64,000 bases of DNA from Chryseobacterium defluvii (GCF_003634775.1 NZ_RBXB01000002.1:1047721-1111720), one strand, 5' to 3'; positions 16,772-24,447 are shown, numbered from the stretch's first letter. The notes: generated from the letters alone by a model not told the origin. Numbers and translations are program-made.

Positions 16772-18343
16772 TTACTTTATAACTCCTGAATTTTGTAATG
16801 ATGTTTTTAATTGCCTCAACTCAGTAATAATAGAATTAACCTGATCAGCATTATAGGAAGATGTTGCACTGACAGCAGTATCGGGAACTATTTCCGCCTG
16901 TGTCGGAATCATTGACCAGAATCCTGAAAAACCTCCCCCCTCTTTTTTTATCCATAATGTAGATTTAGAATTCGAAACAAGATCTAGATAAATAGAACCT
17001 GTACCGCCTTTAACATTATTAGTATTTGGATTTCCATTACCCATATAAATACCTCGCCAACCATCTCTGTTATCACTATAGGCTTTAAAATAAATCCCCT
17101 CATTTACAATAAATTCACCTTTTGAACGTATAGACCCCAAAGCATCAATATTAAGGACATCCGTCGGGTTTACTTTGTCTTTAGAGAGTACACGAAATAT
17201 ATTATTATTAGTTCCGTCAACGGTTTGCAAGGTCATTACAGGCACATCATGATTATTAGCGGTTTGAACCCTCAAACCGTCTATAGTCTCGTAGATATTA
17301 TAATTCCCCAAATCGGTAATACACTGATGCGTTAAGCCGTAACCCCTACCGATAATATTATTATAAGCGGACGTAGAAACAAACTCTATAGGGTAATCCA
17401 AAACCTTTTTAACATTTTCCAATCTTGGAGTATAGACAACGTTAAAGTTACCGTCAATACGCATTGCCTTAGCCGTCAAGGAATTATCTTCAAAAGAAGG
17501 ACTAAAAAAACGGTTATTGTTAGGTAAATAAGTACCAGTTTGCATATCAACATGATAAGTATTTGGAGCGCTATTAACAGGATAAGCAGACGAATGGTTA
17601 AAAGAGCCTCCATAAAAGTTATTTTCATTGATATATCCAGGGACTGTAGTAGCAAACTTAACTCCTATACGATTATCCCAAATTGTCATAAAATTAAATT
17701 GATTATATGATATACCACCGTTGCCAAGAGTTGAATTAAGAAGCAATCCAATATCAAAACCCATAGTCATTTTAATATTAATAGTAGAATTGATCAGGTC
17801 TTTAATCGTAATCCCAACAGAACCAGAAAGAATCCCACCGTAATAATCTTTTTTAATAATACTAAGCCCATTTATATGAATCTCTTTATTTTCAACATCG
17901 GAACCGACAATAATAGATTCATTAAGAGAATTGCTTATAAAATGATTTTTAAAATAAACGTTTGTACCGTTGTCAACATCTACCCTAACTGTTTTAGATA
18001 TATACGTTTTACCTTCGGGGATTATCAAATTTTTAAGTTTCAACTTTTTAGCCACTGCAAAAAAATTATTTAAAACATCTGACATATCGGAAACACCATC
18101 ATTTTTTAACCCAAACCAAGAGGCAGAAACGTTACCATCAAATTGACGCTTGTAATAGTAACCATCTTTTTTACGGTATATCACATGATCAGTTTTAGAA
18201 TCATTCATCAAACTACCATCATAATAATTACTAACCCTTTCATAATTTACCAATTCTTTAGTATAGGTATCTATCAAAGTGACAACCTGTGCATTAAAAG
18301 CACAGGTTATCAATAAAACCAAAAACAAATAAACCCTTTTCAT
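16772..18343 (-). CDS. Spike / receptor-binding protein with beta-helix domain and Sec signal peptide
   Basis: 523 residues. A clear signal peptide (MKRVYLFLVLLITCAFNAQ) is followed by VSASWFGLKNDGVSDMSDVL (about 72-92), the start motif of pectate-lyase-3-type beta-helices in phage tailspikes. NN/GN-rich helix rungs continue to about 400. The C-terminal region ends in a short helical tail SYNADQVNSIITELRQLK that resembles trimerising ends of phage fibres. It is probably the host-recognition spike, perhaps cutting surface polysaccharide; catalytic residues are not identifiable. A signal peptide is unusual for a phage spike and implies membrane- or periplasm-linked assembly. Confidence 0.75.
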   Translation of the reverse strand: MKRVYLFLVLLITCAFNAQVVTLIDTYTKELVNYERVSNYYDGSLMNDSKTDHVIYRKKDGYYYKRQFDGNVSASWFGLKNDGVSDMSDVLNNFFAVAKKLKLKNLIIPEGKTYISKTVRVDVDNGTNVYFKNHFISNSLNESIIVGSDVENKEIHINGLSIIKKDYYGGILSGSVGITIKDLINSTINIKMTMGFDIGLLLNSTLGNGGISYNQFNFMTIWDNRIGVKFATTVPGYINENNFYGGSFNHSSAYPVNSAPNTYHVDMQTGTYLPNNNRFFSPSFEDNSLTAKAMRIDGNFNVVYTPRLENVKKVLDYPIEFVSTSAYNNIIGRGYGLTHQCITDLGNYNIYETIDGLRVQTANNHDVPVMTLQTVDGTNNNIFRVLSKDKVNPTDVLNIDALGSIRSKGEFIVNEGIYFKAYSDNRDGWRGIYMGNGNPNTNNVKGGTGSIYLDLVSNSKSTLWIKKEGGGFSGFWSMIPTQAEIVPDTAVSATSSYNADQVNSIITELRQLKTSLQNSGVIK

Positions 18344-18348
18344 AACAT

Positions 18349-18786
18349 CTAAGAATTGAAAAATTGATTAGTATATACAACGGGAGTCTCAACCAAAGCA
18401 TTAGAATTATCAGATGATGTATTTATAGTAGAACCCGTTAAATTAAGTTCCCTATTATTGGCATATACTGGAACCTCTTCACCATTGGCAATTTTTACCG
18501 TACCCATAACATCCGTAGTAGAATGGGATTCAACAGGATTAAACAAAGTATCATCATACCCTACCGCAACATTTTTCGTTGTAATTGCTAAGGCATCCTT
18601 AACAGTTTCTACAGTTTCCACAGGTTTTGTGTCTTCTGAAGAAGCCACCACACTGGCAGGTTCCGCAAGAGAATCATTTGTTTTGCTAACTATGGCAACC
18701 TTAGTATTCAAAATTTTTCTTAACACCAAAGCACCTGCAATAAAGCCGAAAACCTGCAACATACTTATATTTTCAAATATTTTCAT
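18349..18786 (-). CDS. Provirus membrane-anchored structural protein candidate
   Basis: 145 residues. An N-terminal membrane helix (MLQVFGFIAGALVLRKIL, about 9-26) is followed by a Thr/Val/Ser-rich, probably extended region (VETVETVKDALAITT) to the C-terminus. Unknown family. It lies directly upstream of the spike gene (5 bp) and could anchor the spike to a viral membrane. Confidence 0.65.
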   Translation of the reverse strand: MKIFENISMLQVFGFIAGALVLRKILNTKVAIVSKTNDSLAEPASVVASSEDTKPVETVETVKDALAITTKNVAVGYDDTLFNPVESHSTTDVMGTVKIANGEEVPVYANNRELNLTGSTINTSSDNSNALVETPVVYTNQFFNS

Positions 18787-18910
18787 TTTTATAATTTTTT
18801 ACAATTGTTATTACTTTTCTAACACTGGCATAAACACCGATCAGGGCGAAGCCGAAAACCAAGACAACGGCACGTTTCTGGCATCCGTTGCACTCACTAA
18901 AACTTTTCAT
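18773..18910 (-). CDS. Provirus 45-residue membrane peptide
   Basis: MKSFSECNGCQKR followed by a hydrophobic helix (AVVLVFGFALIGVYASV) and a basic tail (RKVITIVKNYKNENI). It has a CxxC pair at residues 7 and 10. It overlaps the next gene by 14 bp, and lies 2 bp after the 46-codon gene, which supports real coding. Function unknown; a minor virion membrane protein is the best guess. Confidence 0.6.
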   Translation of the reverse strand: MKSFSECNGCQKRAVVLVFGFALIGVYASVRKVITIVKNYKNENI

Positions 18911-18912
18911 AA

Positions 18913-19053
18913 TTACTTTTTATTATTTGTTAAAACCGTATCAGTTGATTCTATATATTTAGATATCGGGAAACCCAATAAACCTAAAACAACAGTCCCC
19001 GCAATAGTCAACAGAACCGTTTTTATTACTAAAGATTTTTCTTTCTTATTCAT
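18913..19053 (-). CDS. Provirus 46-residue membrane peptide
   Basis: MNKKEKSLVIKTVLLTIAG begins a protein with one hydrophobic helix (about 9-29) and a short polar tail ending TNNKK. It is packed 2 bp from both neighbours. Function unknown; it has the size and layout of small virion membrane proteins. Confidence 0.6.
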   Translation of the reverse strand: MNKKEKSLVIKTVLLTIAGTVVLGLLGFPISKYIESTDTVLTNNKK

Positions 19054-19055
19054 AA

Positions 19056-19577
19056 CTACATTTCTATAAAAATCTGTTTTGAATCCATCTGGTAAAGCTT
19101 TTTAACGGATATATTCCCCAAGTTCAGCAGACTTTTACAAACAGAAAATAAATGATCGTAATCATTATTCTGTGGGTAAATCTGTACAGCAGAACACATG
19201 TTAAAAGAATTGAGAATTACCCCGTTATATACAGGCTCATAGCCTTTCGTAATAATAACAGCAGAGCCAAAAGCAATGCGTATTTTATCCAAGATCATGG
19301 AAAGAGCCTTCCAAGAATTATAATATTTTTCAGGAGCTTTATTTTTTCCAAAATATTCGGAATCCTTAAAATACTTCGCTTGATAAGAAGTAACCACAGG
19401 AGTAACAGTTGAACCGTTGCCAGTGGAAGGATTTGTATTTTCTGAACCTGTATTTGAAGGTTCAGTTACTACGGTTTGAGTTACAGAACCCTGCATTTTT
19501 TTAATGACATAATAAATAGAAGCACTCAAACAAACTCCTATTAAAATCTCATTTTTTAAATTTTTATCTATTTTCAT
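19056..19577 (-). CDS. Membrane-anchored degenerate M15-like domain protein
   Basis: 173 residues. A membrane helix (EILIGVCLSASIYYVIKK) is followed by a Ser/Thr/Asn-rich linker (36-62) and a C-terminal domain whose order (YFKDSEYF, LSMILDKIRIAFGSAVIITKGYEPVYN, SFNMCSAVQIYP) follows M15 D-Ala-D-Ala peptidases. Where active members have SxHxxGxAxDI, this protein reads SFNMCSAVQI, so the metal ligands are missing. It is probably an inactive peptidoglycan-binding domain used in entry or in the virion. The fold assignment is inference from motif order. Confidence 0.55.
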   Translation of the reverse strand: MKIDKNLKNEILIGVCLSASIYYVIKKMQGSVTQTVVTEPSNTGSENTNPSTGNGSTVTPVVTSYQAKYFKDSEYFGKNKAPEKYYNSWKALSMILDKIRIAFGSAVIITKGYEPVYNGVILNSFNMCSAVQIYPQNNDYDHLFSVCKSLLNLGNISVKKLYQMDSKQIFIEM

Positions 19578-19596
19578 TTTATGACAAATTTTTTGT

Positions 19597-19604
19597 TATT
19601 TTTG
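19597..19604 (+). promoter_or_regulatory. -7 promoter box for the lone rightward provirus gene
   Basis: TATTTTTG matches TAnnTTTG exactly and lies 28 bp before the ATG at 19632. The -33 region is only a T-rich stretch. Confidence 0.5.
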
Positions 19605-19631
19605 AGATTAATATTTAACATTTTTTAACAC

Positions 19632-19991
19632 ATGAAAATCGCTTTATCAATTGTATTACTTTCAACATCAATAATATGTTACAGCCAATCAAAAAAAGAT
19701 TTCAAGGAATCTGAATTATCTAATAGATTCGAAAATTCAATATCAAAAAAAGAGGACGGAAATATTTTAAATGTTTGGACAAAAGATCAAATAATAAAAA
19801 CAGCAATTTGTTTAAAAAAGAATTATAAAATCCCGTTTAAATCACATCCTGAATTTTTAAAAGAAAACGAATTCTATAAAAATAAAAACGACAGAGAAAA
19901 CAAAGAAGTAAATACTAATTCAAAAATGTGGCAAACATATTATCTAAGTGAAGGAGAAAAACAATTTCCAAAATGCTTTAAAGAAAGCTAG
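19632..19991 (+). CDS. Secreted small protein, only rightward gene of the provirus
   Basis: 119 residues with a signal peptide (MKIALSIVLLSTSIICYSQ) and a very polar mature part rich in Lys, Asn and Glu, with single Cys residues near the middle and the end (TAICLKKNY, FPKCFKES). It has its own promoter and overlaps the lysozyme gene tail-to-tail by 14 bp. A gene with opposite direction and its own promoter in a phage is often a 'moron' expressed in the lysogen. Function unknown. Confidence 0.7.
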   Translation: MKIALSIVLLSTSIICYSQSKKDFKESELSNRFENSISKKEDGNILNVWTKDQIIKTAICLKKNYKIPFKSHPEFLKENEFYKNKNDRENKEVNTNSKMWQTYYLSEGEKQFPKCFKES

Positions 19992-20661
19992 GAATTTTCA
20001 ATTTTCCGCTTCTATAATATTGAACAACTCCGGAACCCGATAACTTAGAATATGGAGATATAAAGGCATCACATTCTTTAAAAGTTTTAACAGTACCATA
20101 GGCATAATTAGCTTGCCAGTATCTTCTTTTAATAGTACCCAACAAAAATTTAGTATCCCCACCAATAAAAAAATTTGGTCCAATACCCTGTTCAGATAAA
20201 AGCCAATTACAAAATGCCTGTTTTGAAGCATTAAAAGCAGATATTAGCCCCTTTCTTCTAGACTCTACTAGACCTTGATAATAGAGATCAACGAAAACAT
20301 CAGCCTCTTGTTGGGTAACAGGTCTCAACAAATGAGGAAAAATATTTTTAATAGCTAATTGGGTTTTCTTCTGTAACATAATTTTCTTTTCATTATTCAA
20401 AAATTCAACAGAATAGGTTTTTCCTAAAATAGGTTTTGTACCATTCGAAAAAATAGTAAGACCAGAACCAACAGTAACAGGATCACTCTTATATTTATAT
20501 GCAGTTGCTTTAAAACCTTCAATATATTTCATAAATTCAACTAAAGAATCAGAAACTTTAAAGCTTTCAGCAGTAACAAAACTAGAAGAAAACGAAGATT
20601 TTAAACTCAATTTAGATAAACCAAACAAAGTACCTAATCCAGTTAATAACGTTATAAGCAT
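19978..20661 (-). CDS. GH24-like phage lysozyme with N-terminal membrane segment
   Basis: 227 residues. An N-terminal hydrophobic segment (MLITLLTGLGTLFGL) resembles a signal-anchor. The T4-lysozyme-type signature follows: YIEGFKATAY with catalytic Glu48, and VTVGSGLT with Thr63 at the usual +15 position. The middle Asp expected at +9 is Tyr57; Asp60 lies three residues later. A helical domain follows (TQQEADVFVDLYYQGL). It would cut peptidoglycan either for release or, as in membrane-containing phages, as a virion entry enzyme. The missing Asp makes activity uncertain. Confidence 0.75.
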   Translation of the reverse strand: MLITLLTGLGTLFGLSKLSLKSSFSSSFVTAESFKVSDSLVEFMKYIEGFKATAYKYKSDPVTVGSGLTIFSNGTKPILGKTYSVEFLNNEKKIMLQKKTQLAIKNIFPHLLRPVTQQEADVFVDLYYQGLVESRRKGLISAFNASKQAFCNWLLSEQGIGPNFFIGGDTKFLLGTIKRRYWQANYAYGTVKTFKECDAFISPYSKLSGSGVVQYYRSGKLKIPSFL

Positions 20662-20749
20662 AATTTTACATTTTAAAAGTTAATATTTTGTAAAAATCGC
20701 CCCATCTTACGGGACAGAGCGATTTACATACACATGAGTTAGAAAAATG

Positions 20750-20887
20750 TCATTTAACCTTCGGTGGTGGATTGTCTTTTCTCCAATTTTGCACCCCGTC
20801 CAGCATATCGATAGCATGAATGATCAGGTTTGCATAGTGTTTGACCAAAGGAGCATTTTTCGCAATGAATTCAAAAATGTTTTTCAT
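20750..20887 (-). CDS. Provirus 45-residue protein
   Basis: MKNIFEFIAKNAPLVKHYAN opens a short amphipathic helical protein ending NWRKDNPPPKVK. No membrane helix of full length. It lies between the basic 152-residue protein and the lysozyme, in the same direction. Unknown function. Confidence 0.5.
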   Translation of the reverse strand: MKNIFEFIAKNAPLVKHYANLIIHAIDMLDGVQNWRKDNPPPKVK

Positions 20888-20909
20888 GATGTTATTTTAA
20901 TATTAAATT

Positions 20910-21368
20910 TTATTTTTGAATGAACGTTCCGCAGTAACCGCCGTTTTTAACCTTAGGATTTAAAACAAGTCCTAGTTCCTGAATTACCACCTTTCCCGTT
21001 TTAGCTTCCATACAACCCCAATAAAAGGACTTTTGCATATTACTCTTGTTCAATACAGAACAAGCAATAGAACCCAACCAGCCTTTCCCAGCATCCGCGC
21101 TTTTATCAGTCGTAACACATTTAAAAGTGATTAATTCCTTAGTCTTTGAAAGCTTCCAACCTGTAGTTAAATAGCGTTCCGTACCGCCATCATTTTTATA
21201 TCTGGTAAATTTTGCCCCCGATCTTTTTTTGGGAGCTCCAGAATAAGAACTTGAACGAGAATTGCGAGAATAAGAACGTCCAGAATCTGAACCGCCGTTT
21301 AAAGCTCTTTTTCGCCAGTATTCCGCCTTTTCGGCATCTGAATACTGTTTTCTATTATAATTAGCCAT
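20910..21368 (-). CDS. Provirus basic structural protein candidate
   Basis: 152 residues. The N-terminal 60 are rich in Arg, Ser, Gly and Tyr (AEKAEYWRKRALNGG, RSYSRNSRSSSYSG), suggesting genome binding. A compact domain follows with cysteines in FKCVTT, SIACSV, YWGCMEA and GGYCGTF. It sits among structural genes. It could be a genome-condensing or minor capsid protein; no family was recognised. Confidence 0.6.
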   Translation of the reverse strand: MANYNRKQYSDAEKAEYWRKRALNGGSDSGRSYSRNSRSSSYSGAPKKRSGAKFTRYKNDGGTERYLTTGWKLSKTKELITFKCVTTDKSADAGKGWLGSIACSVLNKSNMQKSFYWGCMEAKTGKVVIQELGLVLNPKVKNGGYCGTFIQK

Positions 21369-21379
21369 AATCCAATATT

Positions 21380-21535
21380 TTACTTAAATAAGTTTCTTCT
21401 TTTTCTTTCAGGGACCATAAAATATAATCCGACTGCACCAACACCCAAAGCAACTAGGTGCATTACGGTAATATCAACCGTACCTGTGGCATTTTTATAA
21501 ACACTTTTGTTTAAAGTTGTCATTAATTCGTTCAT
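21380..21535 (-). CDS. Provirus 51-residue single-pass membrane protein
   Basis: MNELMTTLNKSVYKNATG, then a hydrophobic helix (VMHLVALGVGAVGLYFMV) and a very basic end (PERKRRNLFK). This is the layout of small capsid-membrane or coat proteins of ssDNA phages. It fills the gap between the 282- and 152-residue genes. Confidence 0.65.
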   Translation of the reverse strand: MNELMTTLNKSVYKNATGTVDITVMHLVALGVGAVGLYFMVPERKRRNLFK

Positions 21536-21552
21536 GAGATATTTTTTATAAA

Positions 21553-22401
21553 TTATTTTTTAAGAATTTTGTAAGCCAATAAACCAATACCACCCAAAAT
21601 TATAAGAGGCATCATATTATTAGGTTGATTGCCGAAATTGATCGTACCACCAATATTACCGCCATCATCTGTACCTATTGAAACATCCCACGGCCAAGTA
21701 CCATTTTTAGAAACCTGATCTTGATATACTTGTTTAAGCAAGTCATCAGTATAAGGAATACCCGCCTGTGTGGCTTCTGATTTGATCTGATCTATATATT
21801 GAGTAATAAATCCCTGTGGAACTTCGGTTTGAAGCTGTGAAGAAGTTGGAACGGTTACCGCAGGGGTCGCCCCCACTTTACCCGAAATAATATATCTTGT
21901 ATAGGTTATATCTCCCTCCCACTGATCTTGTGCCGATTTACTTTCAGTTGTAAAGTCATAAGCTTCCGTAATTTTTGTGAGCGCATTTTGTTGAGCTTCC
22001 ATAAGCTTCTCACGGAGAGACTTCGAACAAGCACTTTTATATTTTCCTACAGCCTTTGTACTGACCGCAATGGCATACGTACAATAATCTGCTAGAGATT
22101 GAACACTGGAAATATTATCCCAGTTTACACCATTGACAGCCGTTTGCAATGCATTCAAATTCTCATCTAGGGTTGATTTTGTAAATGCCTGTGAACCCAA
22201 GCAAGAAAACTTAAACCCTGATTTAATAAAACCACTGATAGATTCTATCATCCCTTTCCCTGCTAAAGAGCCTATAAACTTCGTTACACCTCCTAAAAGA
22301 CCGCCTTTTTGATTTGCGTTAGAACCGTTAGCATCCTTTTTACCACCCAATACAGAGCCCAAAATAGATACACCCGCCTTCGCTAAAAATGCCCAAGCCA
22401 T
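21553..22401 (-). CDS. Provirus structural / pilot-like membrane protein
   Basis: 282 residues. A Gly/Ala-rich hydrophobic start (MAWAFLAKAGVSILGSVLGG, then GGLLGGVTKFIGSLAG) and a C-terminal membrane helix with basic end (MMPLIILGGIGLLAYKILKK) frame a soluble helical middle (about 60-235). Glycine-rich hydrophobic ends recall DNA pilot or membrane-spanning virion proteins of small phages. It follows the capsid candidate by 15 bp. No firm family assignment. Confidence 0.6.
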   Translation of the reverse strand: MAWAFLAKAGVSILGSVLGGKKDANGSNANQKGGLLGGVTKFIGSLAGKGMIESISGFIKSGFKFSCLGSQAFTKSTLDENLNALQTAVNGVNWDNISSVQSLADYCTYAIAVSTKAVGKYKSACSKSLREKLMEAQQNALTKITEAYDFTTESKSAQDQWEGDITYTRYIISGKVGATPAVTVPTSSQLQTEVPQGFITQYIDQIKSEATQAGIPYTDDLLKQVYQDQVSKNGTWPWDVSIGTDDGGNIGGTINFGNQPNNMMPLIILGGIGLLAYKILKK

Positions 22402-22416
22402 AATTTTTAATTTTAA

Positions 22417-23085
22417 TTAAGAAACATTTACTAAATACAGCTTAGCCGTAACACCATCGGCAACCCTTACCGTAACATTTTGATTTTTGGAAAGTCCGAC
22501 AGGAAGAAAATCCTGATCAGCATCACGAACAGACTGGATATATGAAGAATTGTAAAAAACTTTCTTCGGAATCATGGGACTGTCAGGGGTATCCTGTGCC
22601 ATTACAACCGTTTCGAATTCCCTGATGTCTTCCTTAACAAACATTACAGGATAAAATTCAGAATCAATTTTTGTTTCTTCTGTGATGATCTTTTCTTTGA
22701 TAATCAACGGCGATTGTGTAAGCCCAACAGTAGAATTAATTGAGTACTCAAATAGCGTTACAGGTTCCGCATGAGTCCATGATAAAGTGATTAAGAAATA
22801 ATTATCATCATTCAAAACCAAACTTTCTTGAACCGTGAAGGGAACAAAATTTTTAAAATTCGGAAAGAAAGCCTTTAGAATACTTTTCAACTCACCGAAA
22901 GTCTGAGAAAATACAACCTGATTAGGTTTACCTTTTGAAACTAACTCAACCTGGCATTTAGTGCCATCAACCATTGCTCCAGTTATCTCAGCATTGAAGT
23001 TTAACGAAAGTGAATTTGCATTTTCCCTTACCTCAAATTGTACTGTTTTATTGACGTTGTCCGCCGCTCTTTTAATCCAAGACAT
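22417..23085 (-). CDS. Major capsid protein candidate
   Basis: 222 residues, nearly all predicted beta strand with few helices (VQFEVRENANSLSLNFNAEI, FLITLSWTHAEPVTLFEYSI, NVTVRVADGVTAKLYLVNVS). No signal peptide or membrane helix. It is the first gene after a strong terminator and repeat-bearing promoter region, the usual place for the most expressed late gene. Length and strand content would allow a small double jelly-roll like those of PM2 or FLiP, but this is inference; a single-jelly-roll or vertex protein is also possible. Confidence 0.55.
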   Translation of the reverse strand: MSWIKRAADNVNKTVQFEVRENANSLSLNFNAEITGAMVDGTKCQVELVSKGKPNQVVFSQTFGELKSILKAFFPNFKNFVPFTVQESLVLNDDNYFLITLSWTHAEPVTLFEYSINSTVGLTQSPLIIKEKIITEETKIDSEFYPVMFVKEDIREFETVVMAQDTPDSPMIPKKVFYNSSYIQSVRDADQDFLPVGLSKNQNVTVRVADGVTAKLYLVNVS

Positions 23086-23154
23086 AATAATTATTTTTAT
23101 TGATTAATAATATTTACAGTACAAAAATGTAACAGAATAAAAGAGACTGAACCG

Positions 23155-23184
23155 TTTTGACCTATTTTGACCTATTTTGACACT
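23155..23184. repeat. Three tandem 10-bp repeats upstream of the late genes
   Basis: TTTTGACCTA, TTTTGACCTA and TTTTGACACT follow each other without gaps, one helical turn apart, 70-100 bp before the capsid candidate's ATG (minus strand). Such phased repeats suit a regulator or Rep binding site. Confidence 0.7.
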
Positions 23185-23189
23185 TTTAA

Positions 23190-23220
23190 AAACAAAAAAA
23201 AAGCGCTCTAAAAGAGCGCT
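23190..23220 (-). terminator. Terminator separating early and late provirus genes
   Basis: Perfect 8-bp stem AGCGCTCT/AGAGCGCT (23202-23209, 23213-23220) with a 3-nt loop. The plus-strand A-run before it gives a T-tract on the minus strand. It would stop leftward transcripts from the replication and accessory genes. Confidence 0.85.
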
Positions 23221-23259
23221 GTTAACAATAAGTTGAGAAAATAAAAAACTCAATATGAG

Positions 23260-23412
23260 TTAATTATGCTTTTTAGCGTACTCACTTGGAGTAAGATATT
23301 TTGTATCTAATACCCTATTAACTTTAATCGAAATTAATAAAGTAATTAAGAAAATTGCAAGACCATAAAAAAAGAGAAATGCAAATTTTTTATAATTCAA
23401 TGTTTTATTCAT
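23260..23412 (-). CDS. Provirus 50-residue membrane protein
   Basis: MNKTLNYKKFAFLFFYGLAI with a hydrophobic helix (about 10-31) and a polar tail (VLDTKYLTPSEYAKKHN). It starts 2 bp after the lipoprotein gene ends and precedes the terminator. The tail end resembles cytoplasmic-side tails of short membrane regulators. Function unknown. Confidence 0.6.
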   Translation of the reverse strand: MNKTLNYKKFAFLFFYGLAIFLITLLISIKVNRVLDTKYLTPSEYAKKHN

Positions 23413-23414
23413 AA

Positions 23415-23960
23415 TTAACAAGTTTTACAGATTCTTTCCTGAACACAATCATAATAATCATTCATATCTTCTATCGAACTACTAGAAGGGCTTTGACAAA
23501 TAATAGCCGATGAAATAACAACTATTACCTCCTCCCAGAAACTGCATTGATCCCAATACGTTGTACCATTCAAATTTCTAGTACAATTATTATTATCATG
23601 AGTTCCAAAAAATCTAGATTCACCATTATTAACAGACAATTCAGTTAAATACGCATTAACTTCTTCCTCACCATAAGTATTAACCAAAGCATTAGAATTT
23701 ACAACAATAGCATCCAAAGAACTTTTAATTACTTCATAATCATCTGTAGCCATTGCATTTTTATAAGCAGTAATATTATCAATTACAGCAATTAAATTTT
23801 CATTTTCCTGAAAATCACTTAACTGCTGAGCAGTTTTTGAAGCTATACCAGAAGAAGGATTTTCTTTTGCATAATTCTGATTTTCGATTGTATCACCAGA
23901 ATTAGTACAAGATATTAAAAAGACGGATAAAAATCCAAAAGTCAAAAAGATTTTTTTCAT
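23415..23960 (-). CDS. Provirus-encoded lipoprotein
   Basis: 181 residues from the ATG at 23960 (an upstream ATG adds ten residues before the signal). A lipoprotein signal peptide MKKIFLTFGFLSVFLISC carries the lipobox Cys. The middle is helical; the C-terminal part has many cysteines (NNCTRN, WDQCSFW, AIICQSP, YYDCVQERICKTC). No structural role is evident. Prophage lipoproteins often block superinfection, which is the suggested role; this is inference. It lies ahead of the terminator, separate from the late genes. Confidence 0.75.
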   Translation of the reverse strand: MKKIFLTFGFLSVFLISCTNSGDTIENQNYAKENPSSGIASKTAQQLSDFQENENLIAVIDNITAYKNAMATDDYEVIKSSLDAIVVNSNALVNTYGEEEVNAYLTELSVNNGESRFFGTHDNNNCTRNLNGTTYWDQCSFWEEVIVVISSAIICQSPSSSSIEDMNDYYDCVQERICKTC

Positions 23961-24024
23961 ATTAATTTGTTTTAATGGTTTACTACCCAAATATATAAAA
24001 ATAATTCAAACAAATATGAAATAT

Positions 24025-24210
24025 TTAAACAATATCACAATAGTACATTTTATAATGAATATACAAAAGCGATTTTTTAATATTAAACTCTTTAATGATA
24101 TTCTTTTTTATCCTTTTTGCAGTACTTTCTGAACATTCACTTAAAAACATAATATCCTTAATTGATAATTTGCGAAAATCTTGAAAGATAGTTTCATGTT
24201 TATTATTCAT
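24025..24210 (-). CDS. Provirus small helix-turn-helix protein
   Basis: 61 residues with a probable HTH at about 16-40 (LSIKDIMFLSECSESTAKRIKKNII), a pattern seen in short excisionase-like or repressor-like proteins. A Tyr-rich tail follows. It ends 65 bp before the lipoprotein start. It could regulate the early or late promoter. Confidence 0.6.
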   Translation of the reverse strand: MNNKHETIFQDFRKLSIKDIMFLSECSESTAKRIKKNIIKEFNIKKSLLYIHYKMYYCDIV

Positions 24211-24216
24211 AAGATA

Positions 24217-24447
24217 TTATTTTACATAAATTTCAATTTTACCGCACTTTCTGAATTTTAATATCTTCTTATCCGTTTTCATATTTTGAGCGGATTTTAA
24301 GACCGTTTCTGCGTTTTTGTCACCTACATAATTTTGAATAGCACCCGCACCAATTAAAAAACGTTTCCAACCTGTCAAATCAGAAATATCTGATTTAGGA
24401 GTATATACAAACCTGAAATTTTTATTGTACCACGTTATAGCTTCCAT
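24217..24447 (-). CDS. Provirus small protein overlapping rep
   Basis: 76 residues, MEAITWYNKNFRFVYTPKSD onward, basic, without membrane helix. The motif GWKRFLIGAGAIQNYVGD is followed by a Lys-rich end. It overlaps the rep 3' end by 26 bp and so is probably co-translated with it. By place and size it could bind single-stranded DNA, as the gene after Rep does in several ssDNA phages; no sequence proof. Confidence 0.6.
   Translation of the reverse strand: MEAITWYNKNFRFVYTPKSDISDLTGWKRFLIGAGAIQNYVGDKNAETVLKSAQNMKTDKKILKFRKCGKIEIYVK

Noticed and set aside
18458..19069. 203-residue plus-strand reading frame in the provirus
   Set aside because: It lies opposite three small leftward genes with good starts, overlaps and membrane helices, and shows no domain or start context of its own.
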